Assembly: GCF_038069655.2 (NCBI RefSeq)
Contig: NZ_CP150951.2
Coordinates: forward strand, 2,506,001 to 2,570,000
Direction of reading: 5' to 3'
Source of the DNA: Yoonia sp. BS5-3
GTDB lineage: Bacteria > Pseudomonadota > Alphaproteobacteria > Rhodobacterales > Rhodobacteraceae
Length of the DNA: 64,000 bases
The notes under the pieces were generated by a model. It was not told the DNA's origin. It saw only the letters and a program-made list of their open reading frames with translations, and made no database searches. This document shows, piece after piece, positions 27,033-35,703 of this stretch; position 1 is the first letter of the stretch, and each line of letters starts with the position of its first letter. The position numbers and the translations under genes are program-made.

Positions 27033-29044
27033 TACCCGCGGGTTTTGCGCCAAAGTGGCGCAAAACCCGCCAGCGCCCCTTGCAGTTTTGCAATGCTGCG
27101 GTTCATTCGGCCGGGGGCAGGGATATCGTCATTTTCCAGACGATCTACAATCACCTCGACTGGGCAGGCAAGGCCGGTCAGCGGATCATAATAGCGTGGA
27201 TAAGCGATCAGGGTCGCATGGACCAACGCGGCCAGATCAACCCGCGCCTCGCGCCGGGGGATCGGGATGCTGCGGTCATCGGTCAGCCCCCAATGGGCAT
27301 AAAAGGGCGCGCCAAAACAGGTCACCCGTTTGCCGCGTAACAAGGCCTCAAACCCGATCAGCGAGGTCATCGTCCAAACCTCATCCACATGATCAAGCGC
27401 CGCAATCGGGTCGGTCCGGGCGAGCACAATATCCGCCAGTTTGTCGGCATCGGGCACAGCGCCGGGGCGTAAGCCAGCCTCAACATCCGGATGGGGTTTG
27501 TAGGCAATGATGGCAGCCGGATTGGCGTCGCGCACGGCGCGCAACAGGGCAGCGTTGTTTGAAATATCGGTTGTGCCCAAACGGATTGAGGCGTCATCCT
27601 CAACCTGACCGGGGACCAGAATGCGGCGGCCCGCTGGCAGCGCTGCCAACCCTTCGACATTGCGCAGATTATATTTCGTCAGCCTTGCATCAATGATCCG
27701 CTGGGTCAGCGCATTGGCCCTTGCGCGGGCGCTATCGCTGAGCGTACCCGAGCTGTTGATCAGCGCCTCCAGCCTGCTGGGGCGGGTCGCATCGTAATAG
27801 ATCCCGACATCATCCAAAACCAGGCTCAGCGGGGCAATCAGATCAGCGCCCAACCCGCGTGAGCGCAAAAAACCATCCTCAACCAAAACCGCATCACCGC
27901 CCGCCGCATGGCTGGCCCATTGCATCAGGCGGGCATTCCGCTTTTCGGCCTTGGCAGCAGCGCGGCCGGCCTTTGCAAACCGCACCGGTTTGATGCCGCC
28001 AAAGACCTGCTGCAGGGGCTTGCGTTTCCACAGGCGCATATCCGCCGCGACCCAACCGCGATAATCATCGCGCCAGGCGCGGGCCAGCGCAGTCAGTGTC
28101 GCGACCGCTTCCTCAAAGCTGCAAAGCCGGTCATGGAACGGATCATACCATTTGGGATAAAGGATCATGGCGCCAGCAAACAGCTGGGCCCGGGTCAGGT
28201 TGCGCTGACGGCGTTGCAGCGGCGTGCGATCATCAGTTAGCCCCCAGCCCATATAAAACGGTTGGCCGAAGACAACCGGCTTATGCCCGGCCAGTATGGC
28301 CTCAAACCCCAATTGCGAGCTGACGGTATAAACGGCAATCGCCCCTTCAAGCAGGGCCCAGGGCGATACCGGATCGGTACAAAGGCTGATCTTACCCCCT
28401 GCATTCTTGGGGCCGAAATAGCCGTCGCGATGGCCGGCGGCGGTTTCGGGATGGGTTTTGATGACAATCCTTGCGCCGGGATGTTCGGTCTGGGCAAAAA
28501 ACAGCATCTCGCGAAAGCTGTTGCTATCCGCGCCCGAGGCCTTGATCGACGCATCCTTACGGGTCTGATCAATAACCAGCACATAGCCCGGCTCCGGGAC
28601 AGGCAGGCGCAGGTCAAATGCGTTATATTTGGACAGATGCGCGGACCTAAGCGCCGCAATCCCCGCCTTGGCACGATCCAGCAGGGCGGTGTCGTCCAAA
28701 GGGTCTTCGCGCAGGATACGTTCCAGATCTGACGGGGTGCTTGGATCAAAATGCACGCCGCTATGATCGATATTCAGGCCCAGGGGCACGTCACCATCGC
28801 GGCCCAGCCCGACCGAGCGCAAAAAGCTGTCTTCGACCCGGATCACAGGGGTGTCCGTCCGGGCGGCGACAGCTTCGCCGCGCGGGGATGTGGGGCTGTG
28901 GCCCCAAACGCCAACCTTGTCGCCAGGGCCGGGGGCGCCCAGACGAATGTCAAAACCGGCCAGGTCCAGGATACGGCGCACCCGGGTTTCGGTCAGAAAA
29001 CCGCCATTATAGACGTAAAGGTTTTGTCTGGGTGTATCGGTCAT
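27032..29044 (-). CDS. kpsC: capsule polysaccharide beta-Kdo transferase KpsC-like
   Basis: 670 residues from ATG 29044 (MTDTPRQNLYVYNG); an upstream in-frame start at 29074 would add ten residues. Two tandem copies of the same domain are visible: VEDSFLRSVGLGRDGDVPLG near residue 75 and VEDGFLRSRGLGADLIAPLS near 385, as in full-length KpsC with two Kdo-transferase domains. It builds the Kdo linker that attaches group 2-type capsule to a lipid. Paired with kpsS. Confidence 0.92.
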   Translation of the reverse strand: MTDTPRQNLYVYNGGFLTETRVRRILDLAGFDIRLGAPGPGDKVGVWGHSPTSPRGEAVAARTDTPVIRVEDSFLRSVGLGRDGDVPLGLNIDHSGVHFDPSTPSDLERILREDPLDDTALLDRAKAGIAALRSAHLSKYNAFDLRLPVPEPGYVLVIDQTRKDASIKASGADSNSFREMLFFAQTEHPGARIVIKTHPETAAGHRDGYFGPKNAGGKISLCTDPVSPWALLEGAIAVYTVSSQLGFEAILAGHKPVVFGQPFYMGWGLTDDRTPLQRRQRNLTRAQLFAGAMILYPKWYDPFHDRLCSFEEAVATLTALARAWRDDYRGWVAADMRLWKRKPLQQVFGGIKPVRFAKAGRAAAKAEKRNARLMQWASHAAGGDAVLVEDGFLRSRGLGADLIAPLSLVLDDVGIYYDATRPSRLEALINSSGTLSDSARARANALTQRIIDARLTKYNLRNVEGLAALPAGRRILVPGQVEDDASIRLGTTDISNNAALLRAVRDANPAAIIAYKPHPDVEAGLRPGAVPDADKLADIVLARTDPIAALDHVDEVWTMTSLIGFEALLRGKRVTCFGAPFYAHWGLTDDRSIPIPRREARVDLAALVHATLIAYPRYYDPLTGLACPVEVIVDRLENDDIPAPGRMNRSIAKLQGALAGFAPLWRKTRG
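27038..27070. terminator. strong hairpin at the ribD/kpsC convergent junction
   Basis: 14-bp perfect stem (GCGGGTTTTGCGCC and its complement) with loop AAAGT. It lies inside the last codons of kpsC and 16 bp after the ribD stop. Together with the palindrome at 27009 it probably blocks read-through from ribD into the opposite-strand genes. Confidence 0.7.
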
Positions 29045-29092
29045 TTGGGGCACGCTACGCCAGACATCCCGCAATGGCCAGCGACGTTCGGA

Positions 29093-30388
29093 TCAGCCAT
29101 TCTGGGTGTCGCGACCGGGGACAACTTGCAACGCTGGCCGGGCGGGTGTTTCGGCATGGGCACCGTAGGGATCTGTCGCAGCAAGCATCAGATCGGGCAA
29201 TTGGCGCATCAATTGGCGGCGGCCCTTGGCCGCATAAAACCCCCCGGCGATCTGGCTGGTTTGCAGCAAAAAGCGGCGATAATCGCGGTAATCGGCGCTT
29301 TGGGGCGGGTGCGGATTGGCCAGAAAGGCAGGCAGGGACTGGTCTGAGACAAATTCAGGCTTGTCATAAACGGCCGCGCCAAACACCTTCAATGGGATGC
29401 CGCGCCAAAGAACCTGTTGGCCGGCTGTGGAATTGACGGTGACAGCGCTGCGGGCCTGATCAAGAAGACGGGCCAGTTTGCCGCCACGCACATAATGGAC
29501 GCGCGCGCTGATCCCTTTGGCCCGGGCCAGATCACGGATGGTACGGCGCAAGGGGGACTGCCCGCTTTCCAGCGGATGCGCTTTGAAAACAAGGTGATGA
29601 TGGGCAGCGGCGCCTTTGGCAAAGCCATCAATGACGACCTGCAAAAATGCCGTCATATCGGCAAAGGGTGAATGGGCCTGAAAGCTGGCATCATGTTCCA
29701 GTTGCAGCAAGGCCAGATGATAGGGATATCCGCCCGCCTGAATGCGGCGGGTCGCGATGGCGCGTTGCATCGCCAGAAAGGGCATCAGGAACAGGCGTTT
29801 GGAATAAAGACGCGCTTCGCGGCGGACCGATAAGGCGCGATGCGGTTTGAACAGCGGATACCGCCCGTTGTGGAACATGACAAACCAATGATAGGCGGCG
29901 CCCCAGAAAATATGCTGGCGCATATCGCCCCAATGGGCTGGCGGGGTGGGGACATCTGCGGCATTCAGGGCCAGCTGGGCCTGCATATCCGCGACGGACA
30001 GATCCATCAGGCGCGAATGGCCATTGCTGCCGCCACGTTCATATGTGACCCAGTAGGGGCGCAGATACCCTTCTTCAAAGACATGGATACGCAGACCGGC
30101 GGCTTTCGCCTGACGCACGGCCTCGGCATGGATGGGGCGGGTGTCGCCATAGATCACGATATCGGTGATATGCCGCTCGCGCAAAAGGCTGGCCAGGGTT
30201 TCCGGCCATGCGGTGGGGGCACCTTGAAAGGGGATATACCCATCCTCGCGCCACCACATGGCGGCATCACCTGCGTTAAAACCAACACGCCACACCTCGG
30301 CCCCGGTTGCGCGCAGCTTGCGGGCCAAAAGCCGAAAGAACGGGCCATGCGGGCCTTGCAGAAACAGGAAACGGCGTTGGTCTTTCAT
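29093..30388 (-). CDS. kpsS: capsule polysaccharide Kdo transferase KpsS-like
   Basis: 431 residues from ATG 30388. The N-terminus FLFLQGPHGPFFRLLARKLR and the segment VWRVGFNAGDAAMWW are characteristic of KpsS, which adds the first Kdo to lysophosphatidylglycerol. Later conserved pieces include HHHLVFKAHPLESG and VTVNSTAGQQVLWRGIPLKVFG. The kpsC start is 48 bp downstream, so the two probably form an operon. No kpsMT/kpsDE export genes are in this window. Confidence 0.93.
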   Translation of the reverse strand: MKDQRRFLFLQGPHGPFFRLLARKLRATGAEVWRVGFNAGDAAMWWREDGYIPFQGAPTAWPETLASLLRERHITDIVIYGDTRPIHAEAVRQAKAAGLRIHVFEEGYLRPYWVTYERGGSNGHSRLMDLSVADMQAQLALNAADVPTPPAHWGDMRQHIFWGAAYHWFVMFHNGRYPLFKPHRALSVRREARLYSKRLFLMPFLAMQRAIATRRIQAGGYPYHLALLQLEHDASFQAHSPFADMTAFLQVVIDGFAKGAAAHHHLVFKAHPLESGQSPLRRTIRDLARAKGISARVHYVRGGKLARLLDQARSAVTVNSTAGQQVLWRGIPLKVFGAAVYDKPEFVSDQSLPAFLANPHPPQSADYRDYRRFLLQTSQIAGGFYAAKGRRQLMRQLPDLMLAATDPYGAHAETPARPALQVVPGRDTQNG

Positions 30389-30538
30389 CAGGGCAGGCCT
30401 AGCGGGAAGGGTTTTGGTTTTGGTTAACGACGCATGTTGGCGGGAATAACCAGCGCTGACAAGGGGAGCCGCTTGCCAGTTGTCCCCCTAGCCGCTACCT
30501 GCTTGATAACCAGCATCGCAAACAGGGGAAACGGGCCT

Positions 30539-31135
30539 ATGTTCACCGGGATCATCACCGATATCGGCAAAGTCATGCAGCTTGAACAACGGGGCGACCT
30601 GCGGGCGCGGATCGGAACGGGCTATGATGTGGACGGGATCGATCTGGGGGCGTCGATCGCCTGCAACGGGGTCTGTCTGACGGTGATTGCGCTGGGACGG
30701 GAGCCGCAAAACTGGTTTGATGTGGAAATCTCGGCAGAAACCGTTGGCGCCACGAATGTGGGCGGCTGGTCGATGGGCACGCAGCTTAATCTAGAGCGGG
30801 CACTGAAAGTCGGGGATGAGCTGGGCGGGCACATCGTGTCAGGCCATGTCGACGGCGTGGCCGAAATTGTCGGGATGCGCGATGATGGCGATAGCACGCG
30901 CGTGACCTTCCGCGCGCCGCAAGCGCTGGCGCGGTTCATTGCGCCCAAGGGTTCGGTCGCGCTGAACGGGACATCGCTGACCGTGAATGAGGTGGATGGC
31001 GTCGATTTCGGGATCAACTTTATCCCCCATACCAAACAGGCAACGACCTGGGGGGATGCGGGCATTGGCGATAAGATCAATCTTGAGATTGACACGATGG
31101 CCCGCTACGTGGCGCGGCTGCGGGAATATGATTAA
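30539..31135 (+). CDS. ribE: riboflavin synthase alpha subunit
   Basis: 198 residues from ATG 30539, starting MFTGIITDIGKV, the canonical N-terminus. Two tandem lumazine-binding domains are visible: ACNGVCLTVIALG in the first and VALNGTSLTVNEVDGVDFG in the second, with GHIVSGHVDG between. It converts two dimethylribityllumazines into riboflavin. The upstream ORF extension to 30434 has no ribosome site. I looked for an FMN riboswitch upstream and saw none. Confidence 0.96.
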   Translation: MFTGIITDIGKVMQLEQRGDLRARIGTGYDVDGIDLGASIACNGVCLTVIALGREPQNWFDVEISAETVGATNVGGWSMGTQLNLERALKVGDELGGHIVSGHVDGVAEIVGMRDDGDSTRVTFRAPQALARFIAPKGSVALNGTSLTVNEVDGVDFGINFIPHTKQATTWGDAGIGDKINLEIDTMARYVARLREYD

Positions 31136-31209
31136 GCCCGGACGCTGTTTGACAATCTGTGCCTCTGGGGAAATGCTGCCCTTAGACGCTGATTTCAAAA
31201 GGGTAGGTT

Positions 31210-31767
31210 ATGGCGGGTATCGGACATAATTCAGGCCGGGTGGATGAACCGGGCAAAAGCTGGCGCAAACATGTCTGGACCAAAGCCCGCCGGGAACTGA
31301 TGCCGACCCTCCCGCTTGAGGTGGTGCGCCTGCGGGTGCGCCGCGCGAAAGAGCTGGGATTACCCTATAGAACCTATGCCGGGATCCGGGCCAGCAACGG
31401 GCATGATCTGGTGGGCTTTTTGTTTTCAAGCAATGCGCTGCAGGTGCTGCGCGATGGACAGGAGATGCCTGCGGATCGCGAAGCCAAACTGGGCCAGCTG
31501 GTGCAGACAATGCGGACGGGGCTGGCCCATGCGCCAGTAAGGCCCACGCATCTGGGCCGCTTGCCCGGGATCGACCAGGCTTTTGCGGCGCCCGGTTTTG
31601 CGCAAAGCTGGGCTGCAATGCGCGATCAGATGCAAGATGTGATCCGGGCGCAAGGCAAACCGGCGGATCGGTTTGTGATGATCGGCGATACCGCGTTTGA
31701 ACGTGAATGGGCCGAAGCGGCCCGCATGGCGGGCTATCTTAGCGCGGGCGATTTTTTCGGCGCTTAA
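31210..31767 (+). CDS. conserved hypothetical protein with MAGIGHNSG start
   Basis: 185 residues preceded by AGGGTAGG. Starts MAGIGHNSGRVDEPG and continues with a basic, Arg-rich segment (RRELMPTLPLEVVRLRVRRA) and YAGIRASNGHDLVGFLFSSN. I believe similar proteins occur in related bacteria, but I cannot name a family. It lies inside the riboflavin gene run between ribE and ribBX, so it is probably cotranscribed with ribE. No membrane segment or catalytic motif is visible. Confidence 0.78.
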   Translation: MAGIGHNSGRVDEPGKSWRKHVWTKARRELMPTLPLEVVRLRVRRAKELGLPYRTYAGIRASNGHDLVGFLFSSNALQVLRDGQEMPADREAKLGQLVQTMRTGLAHAPVRPTHLGRLPGIDQAFAAPGFAQSWAAMRDQMQDVIRAQGKPADRFVMIGDTAFEREWAEAARMAGYLSAGDFFGA

Positions 31768-31809
31768 ACCCAGTTTAGGGTCCGGTGCGATAAGGGCGCA
31801 CTGGCCTGC

Positions 31810-31878
31810 AAAACATATGTACAGCTTATGTACACGTGCCATACGCCAAACATACTGGAAAATTTGACGGTTTTCGCC
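31810..31878. promoter_or_regulatory. GTAC-type phased operator upstream of ribBX
   Basis: GTAC at 31819 and 31830, then ATAC at 31841 and 31852, exactly 11 bp apart, followed by CAAACATACTGGA and TTTTCGCC. The element shares 19 contiguous bases and the downstream blocks with the one at 45108-45166. It ends about 120 bp before the ribBX start. Confidence 0.6.
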
Positions 31879-31999
31879 AGGTTAACCTTTTGATTCGTAT
31901 GCATTTCACGCCACGTCCTTGCCGCGCTCTGTGCCCATCACCCTTTTCAAAGGCACAGCGCTGGGCTATCTGGCGTTGAGCATCAGATCGAGGGTCCAG

Positions 32000-33130
32000 A
32001 TGAACCAGACATTCGAAACGCCGGGCCCCGTGGAACGCGACTGGTCCGACGCAATCAGCAATATCGAAGACATCATCGAAGACGCCCGCAATGGCCGCAT
32101 GTTCATCTTGGTCGATCATGAAGATCGCGAGAACGAAGGCGATCTGGTGATCCCCGCGCAAATGGCGACGCCTGATGCAATCAACTTTATGGCCAAATAT
32201 GGTAGAGGCTTGATTTGCTTGACACTTCCTGGCGAACGGATCGATGCGCTGGGCCTGCCATTGATGGCCTCGCACAACTCTTCCCGGCATGAAACAGCCT
32301 TTACGGTCAGCATCGAAGCCCGCGAAGGGGTCAGCACTGGTATCTCTGCGGCTGATCGCGCGCTGACCGTCGCAACGGCCATTGATGCATCAAAAGGGGC
32401 CGCGGATATCGCGACACCCGGCCATGTTTTTCCCTTGCGCGCCCGGGATGGGGGCGTTTTGGTGCGGGCCGGTCATACGGAAGCTGCAACTGATATCAGC
32501 CGCTTAGCCGGGCTGAACCCGGCTGGTGTGATCTGTGAGATCATGAAAGAAGACGGCGAAATGGCCCGGCTTCCTGACCTGATCGCCTTTGCCCAAATGC
32601 ATGGCTTGAAGATCGGCACGATCAGCGATCTGATCGCCTATCGCCGCCGCCATGACAATCTGGTGCGGATGCGGGACAGCCGGGTGATTCAATCGGAATT
32701 TGGCGGCGAATGGGAGCTGCGGATTTACACCGATGAAACCCAAGGGGCCGAGCATATCGCATTGATAAAAGGCGACATTTCAACGCCCGAACCTGTGCTG
32801 GTCCGGATGCATGCGATGGATCCGATGCTGGATGTGGTCGGGGTTGGCCCGACGGGGCGGCGTGACGAATTTGGTGACGCGATGAAGCTGGTTGCTGCTG
32901 AAGGGCGCGGCGCGCTGGTCTTGCTGCGCGATGTCCATATGAAGCTGGAAACGGATGAGGAAGCCTCGCCGCAGACATTGCGGCAATATGGGCTAGGGGC
33001 GCAAATTCTCAGCTCGCTTGGCGTGCATGAAATTGAATTGCTGACCAATTCACCAAAGCCGAAAGTCGTGGGGCTTGACGCCTATGGGCTTGAAATCATT
33101 GGCACACGTAAAATATCGGAGATCGGATAA
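32000..33130 (+). CDS. ribB: 3,4-dihydroxy-2-butanone 4-phosphate synthase with degenerate GTP cyclohydrolase II-like domain (RibBX type)
   Basis: 376 residues from ATG 32000 behind GAGGGT. The N-terminal synthase is intact: DHEDRENEGDLVIPA, and further HTEAATDISRLAG. The C-terminal domain aligns with GTP cyclohydrolase II but lacks the zinc cysteines and catalytic residues: where R-x-H-S-x-C and C-x-C are expected it reads VLVRMHAMDPMLDVVGVG and GDAMKLVA. This is the RibBX variant described in proteobacteria, thought to have synthase activity only. It overlaps the region of ribH by close spacing (TAATG). Confidence 0.94.
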   Translation: MNQTFETPGPVERDWSDAISNIEDIIEDARNGRMFILVDHEDRENEGDLVIPAQMATPDAINFMAKYGRGLICLTLPGERIDALGLPLMASHNSSRHETAFTVSIEAREGVSTGISAADRALTVATAIDASKGAADIATPGHVFPLRARDGGVLVRAGHTEAATDISRLAGLNPAGVICEIMKEDGEMARLPDLIAFAQMHGLKIGTISDLIAYRRRHDNLVRMRDSRVIQSEFGGEWELRIYTDETQGAEHIALIKGDISTPEPVLVRMHAMDPMLDVVGVGPTGRRDEFGDAMKLVAAEGRGALVLLRDVHMKLETDEEASPQTLRQYGLGAQILSSLGVHEIELLTNSPKPKVVGLDAYGLEIIGTRKISEIG

Positions 33131-33669
33131 TGGCCGGACCGTCGCACTATATCATGCCGCTGCCGGTTTTCGATAAGCCGGTGAAAATACTCATCGTGGC
33201 CTCCCCTTATTACAAGGATATCAGCGACAATCAGATTGCCGGGGCCAAGGCGGAAATCGAAAAAGCGGGCGCCACTTGGGAGCTTGTCGAAGTGCCCGGC
33301 GCATTGGAAATCCCAACGGCGATTGGCATAGCCGAACGGATGAGCAATTTTGATGGCTACGTTGCGCTGGGCTGTGTGATCCGGGGCGAGACGACGCATT
33401 ACGATACGGTCTGCAATGACAGCAGCCGGGCGATCCAACTGCTTGGATTGCAAGGGGTTTGTATCGGAAATGGTATCCTGACGGTTGAAAATCGTCCCCA
33501 GGCAGAAGTACGGGCGGACCCGGCCGAGATGAACAAAGGGGGCGGCGCTGCGGCTGCGGCCTTGCACCTGATCGCGCTCGCTCGTAAGTGGGGCAAAGCC
33601 GAGAAAAGCGTGGGATTCACCCATGAGATTCTGATGGCGGGCGATACGGACAGCAAGACCACAATATGA
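33130..33669 (+). CDS. ribH: 6,7-dimethyl-8-ribityllumazine synthase
   Basis: 179 residues. Motifs are VEVPGALEIPTAIG, ALGCVIRGETTHYDTVCND and GILTVENRPQAEVRA, which supply the substrate pocket of lumazine synthase. It makes the immediate precursor of riboflavin. The start overlaps the ribBX stop and its stop overlaps the nusB start (ATGA), so the three genes are translationally coupled. A little longer than most RibH because of N- and C-terminal extensions. Confidence 0.97.
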   Translation: MAGPSHYIMPLPVFDKPVKILIVASPYYKDISDNQIAGAKAEIEKAGATWELVEVPGALEIPTAIGIAERMSNFDGYVALGCVIRGETTHYDTVCNDSSRAIQLLGLQGVCIGNGILTVENRPQAEVRADPAEMNKGGGAAAAALHLIALARKWGKAEKSVGFTHEILMAGDTDSKTTI

Positions 33670-34133
33670 CCCTTTCGAACAATCAAAAACGCAAAATGAA
33701 ATCGGCCTCGCGGCTTTATGCGGTGCAGGCGCTGTTTCAGATGGAGGCGGCTGGGCTGACCGTCGAAGCCGTTACGCGCGAATTTGAAGATCACCGCTTT
33801 GGCGCAAGCTATGACGAAGGTGAGATGTTCGAAGGCGATATCGACATGTTCCGGGCTTTGATGGAAAAAGCTGTGGATCATCAGGCAATTATCGACCAAA
33901 TGACCGACCGGGCATTGGTTGCGAAATGGCCCATCGCGCGGATCGACCCCACCTGGCGGGCCCTGTTTCGTGCGGCGGGTGCGGAGCTGTCGTTGAAGGA
34001 TACGCCGCCCAAAGTCGTGATCAGCGAGTTCGTCAAAATCGCCGAGGCGTTTTCAAGCGATGGCAAAGAGCCCAAGTTTGTGAATGCCGTGCTCGACCAC
34101 ATGGCCCGCGAAGCGCAGCCAGACGCGTTCTAG
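33666..34133 (+). CDS. nusB: transcription antitermination protein NusB
   Basis: 155 residues with SASRLYAVQALFQMEAAGLT at the N-terminus and PPKVVISEFVKIAEAFSSD plus KFVNAVLDHMA near the C-terminus, all NusB hallmarks. It binds boxA RNA with NusE during rRNA antitermination. The ribH-nusB pairing is widespread in bacteria, and here the ATG lies within the ribH stop. Confidence 0.97.
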   Translation: MTLSNNQKRKMKSASRLYAVQALFQMEAAGLTVEAVTREFEDHRFGASYDEGEMFEGDIDMFRALMEKAVDHQAIIDQMTDRALVAKWPIARIDPTWRALFRAAGAELSLKDTPPKVVISEFVKIAEAFSSDGKEPKFVNAVLDHMAREAQPDAF

Positions 34134-34301
34134 CAGGGCTCCGCAAGACGACGATTCCTAATATCGGCAATTACCGATTGGGTCGCGATGCCTGGATCAA
34201 CCTATACTAATGTATATACACTTAACGCATAGTTTAGCACGCGGCGCCTTTTTGCTACCCTGAGGTGAGTGATGGTGCTGTTTGTTGGCTGGGAGTTGGT
34301 G

Positions 34302-34505
34302 ATGTTGAGAAAAGAGTTTGGACCGATTGATGTAGATAGTCTAAGCCGCAAGGCCGCGCGTTTGTCGCGTGCGGACATCTCGTCTACGGCCCAACGCGGC
34401 GCAGACCAAACCACACGCCCCAGCTGGTTTGCTGGCGTGATCATCAATCCACGCAAATCAATTTCACGACGTTATAGGCTGGGCGGTGCCCCTTCGCGGT
34501 TCTAG
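34302..34505 (+). CDS. possible small basic protein
   Basis: 67 residues from ATG 34302 behind GGGAG; an ORF from 34269 is an alternative. Sequence is basic (pattern SLSRKAARLSRADIS) with no transmembrane segment or family I recognise. Its TAG stop overlaps the convergent stop (CTAG), as at four other convergent pairs here, which mildly supports it being a gene. Could also be a chance ORF. Confidence 0.4.
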   Translation: MLRKEFGPIDVDSLSRKAARLSRADISSTAQRGADQTTRPSWFAGVIINPRKSISRRYRLGGAPSRF

Positions 34506-35002
34506 CTGATGCAACCTGTTGGAACAGTTGCCACATCTGTATCGGGCGCGAAGACGCTGCTGGTGCTTTGCCCATCGATTGTCATCTGAACAGCGGTGCC
34601 TGACAGCTCATTATCTGCGACACGGATTTGCCCCAATGGGCTGTTCGCCAAAACATCATCCAAGTCTGCTGAGATGACGACCTCGGCGTTTGTTGCAAAC
34701 CCATTGATCTGAAAGTTCAGCCTCTGATCGCCATCCGTGACGGCCGCAAGTGTGACAGCGCCGCCCTCAACCTGAACTGGTTGAAACACTTCAACACCAG
34801 CCCCGTCGGCTGTCACATCGAAAATCAGGCCACCTTGCGATTGGCTCAGATCGATTGCGACATCAACGGTCTGTAGCGGACAGCCGGTGTTTATCAAAAC
34901 AAAGCGATCTTTGGGCGCGCTTTCGATGAAGCGGATTTGAACATCCGCAAGCGCGGGCGCGGCCAGCAGGCATGTCGTGATCAAAGCGAGAGAAAATTTC
35001 AT
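34502..35002 (-). CDS. secreted protein resembling 'aggregation factor core' proteins
   Basis: 166 residues with a clear signal peptide (MKFSLALITTCLLAAPALA). The mature start DVQIRFIESAPKDRFVLINTGCPL and the following GLIFDVTADGAGVEVFQPV match, from memory, small Roseobacter proteins annotated as 'aggregation factor core'. Beta-rich, with two cysteines. Role unknown; probably extracellular or periplasmic. Confidence 0.75.
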   Translation of the reverse strand: MKFSLALITTCLLAAPALADVQIRFIESAPKDRFVLINTGCPLQTVDVAIDLSQSQGGLIFDVTADGAGVEVFQPVQVEGGAVTLAAVTDGDQRLNFQINGFATNAEVVISADLDDVLANSPLGQIRVADNELSGTAVQMTIDGQSTSSVFAPDTDVATVPTGCIS

Positions 35003-35087
35003 ATCTCGCCAAGTAGAGCGGGGCGGATGCAGGTCAATGCTGGGGTGACGGGAACCACGACGACCGTAGAGGCAACTAATCCCGAGG

Positions 35088-35103
35088 ACCTGTATATACA
35101 GGT
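35088..35103. repeat. perfect 16-bp palindrome
   Basis: ACCTGTATATACAGGT, symmetric about TATA, 85 bp upstream of the start of the secreted protein gene on the minus strand. It looks like an operator for a homodimeric regulator. No T-run follows, so it is not a terminator. Confidence 0.6.
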
Positions 35104-35258
35104 GGGCGCCAGGTAATCAGACCAGGGTCAGAACAGAGCCAGCTCCCTCGGATTTGCTTAAGGCCACTGGATTTGTGCCTATGGTATACAAGAAGCGCAG
35201 AAGCCCGTCGCCATCACAGGTAGGGGGCTTACGCCCGCTGGGCAAGTGGTGATTGCCG

Positions 35259-35408
35259 TTATTCTTGAACGTCGGCTTTCAGCAGCCAGCCATCGGGGCC
35301 CACCATTTCGATGGGTGCGTAGGCAAGCAGAACACGTTCGGTCATTCCGACCATCAACAGGGCCATGCAAATTTCGTAAAATGTGATCCCTGAAAACAAC
35401 GTAAGCAC
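35259..35408 (-). CDS. short hydrophobic protein
   Basis: 49 residues from GTG 35408, which is positioned seven bases after AAGGAG; the longer TTG reading from 35450 has no ribosome site. A hydrophobic stretch ITFYEICMALLMVGM could be a transmembrane helix. No family recognised. The well-placed ribosome site is the main support. Confidence 0.5.
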   Translation of the reverse strand: MLTLFSGITFYEICMALLMVGMTERVLLAYAPIEMVGPDGWLLKADVQE

Positions 35409-35703
35409 TGGTCGCTCCTTTTTGGCGTCTAAAGGCAGTATCGGCGGCAATCCTGCCTAAATCGTGACGATCCGGTGGTTTTCGACCCAGTAACACTGCG
35501 TCATTTGCCCCCTTTGCGTCACAATACTGCGCGATTTCGATGAACAATCGTTAACGACGCTAGGGCTTGCACATTGATAACACGTAAAAATATTGTGGGC
35601 CGATGATGAACAGGCCGGTTTATGTTCAGCCAAGTTTTCTAAAATACGTGTCAAACTGATTAAGCCTTCGTAAATGCGTGATTCCCGCTATGTCTTGCAT
35701 TTT

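Noticed and set aside
30389..30538. FMN riboswitch before ribE
   Set aside because: Searched the ribE and ribBX leaders by eye for the conserved RFN core and found no matching segments.
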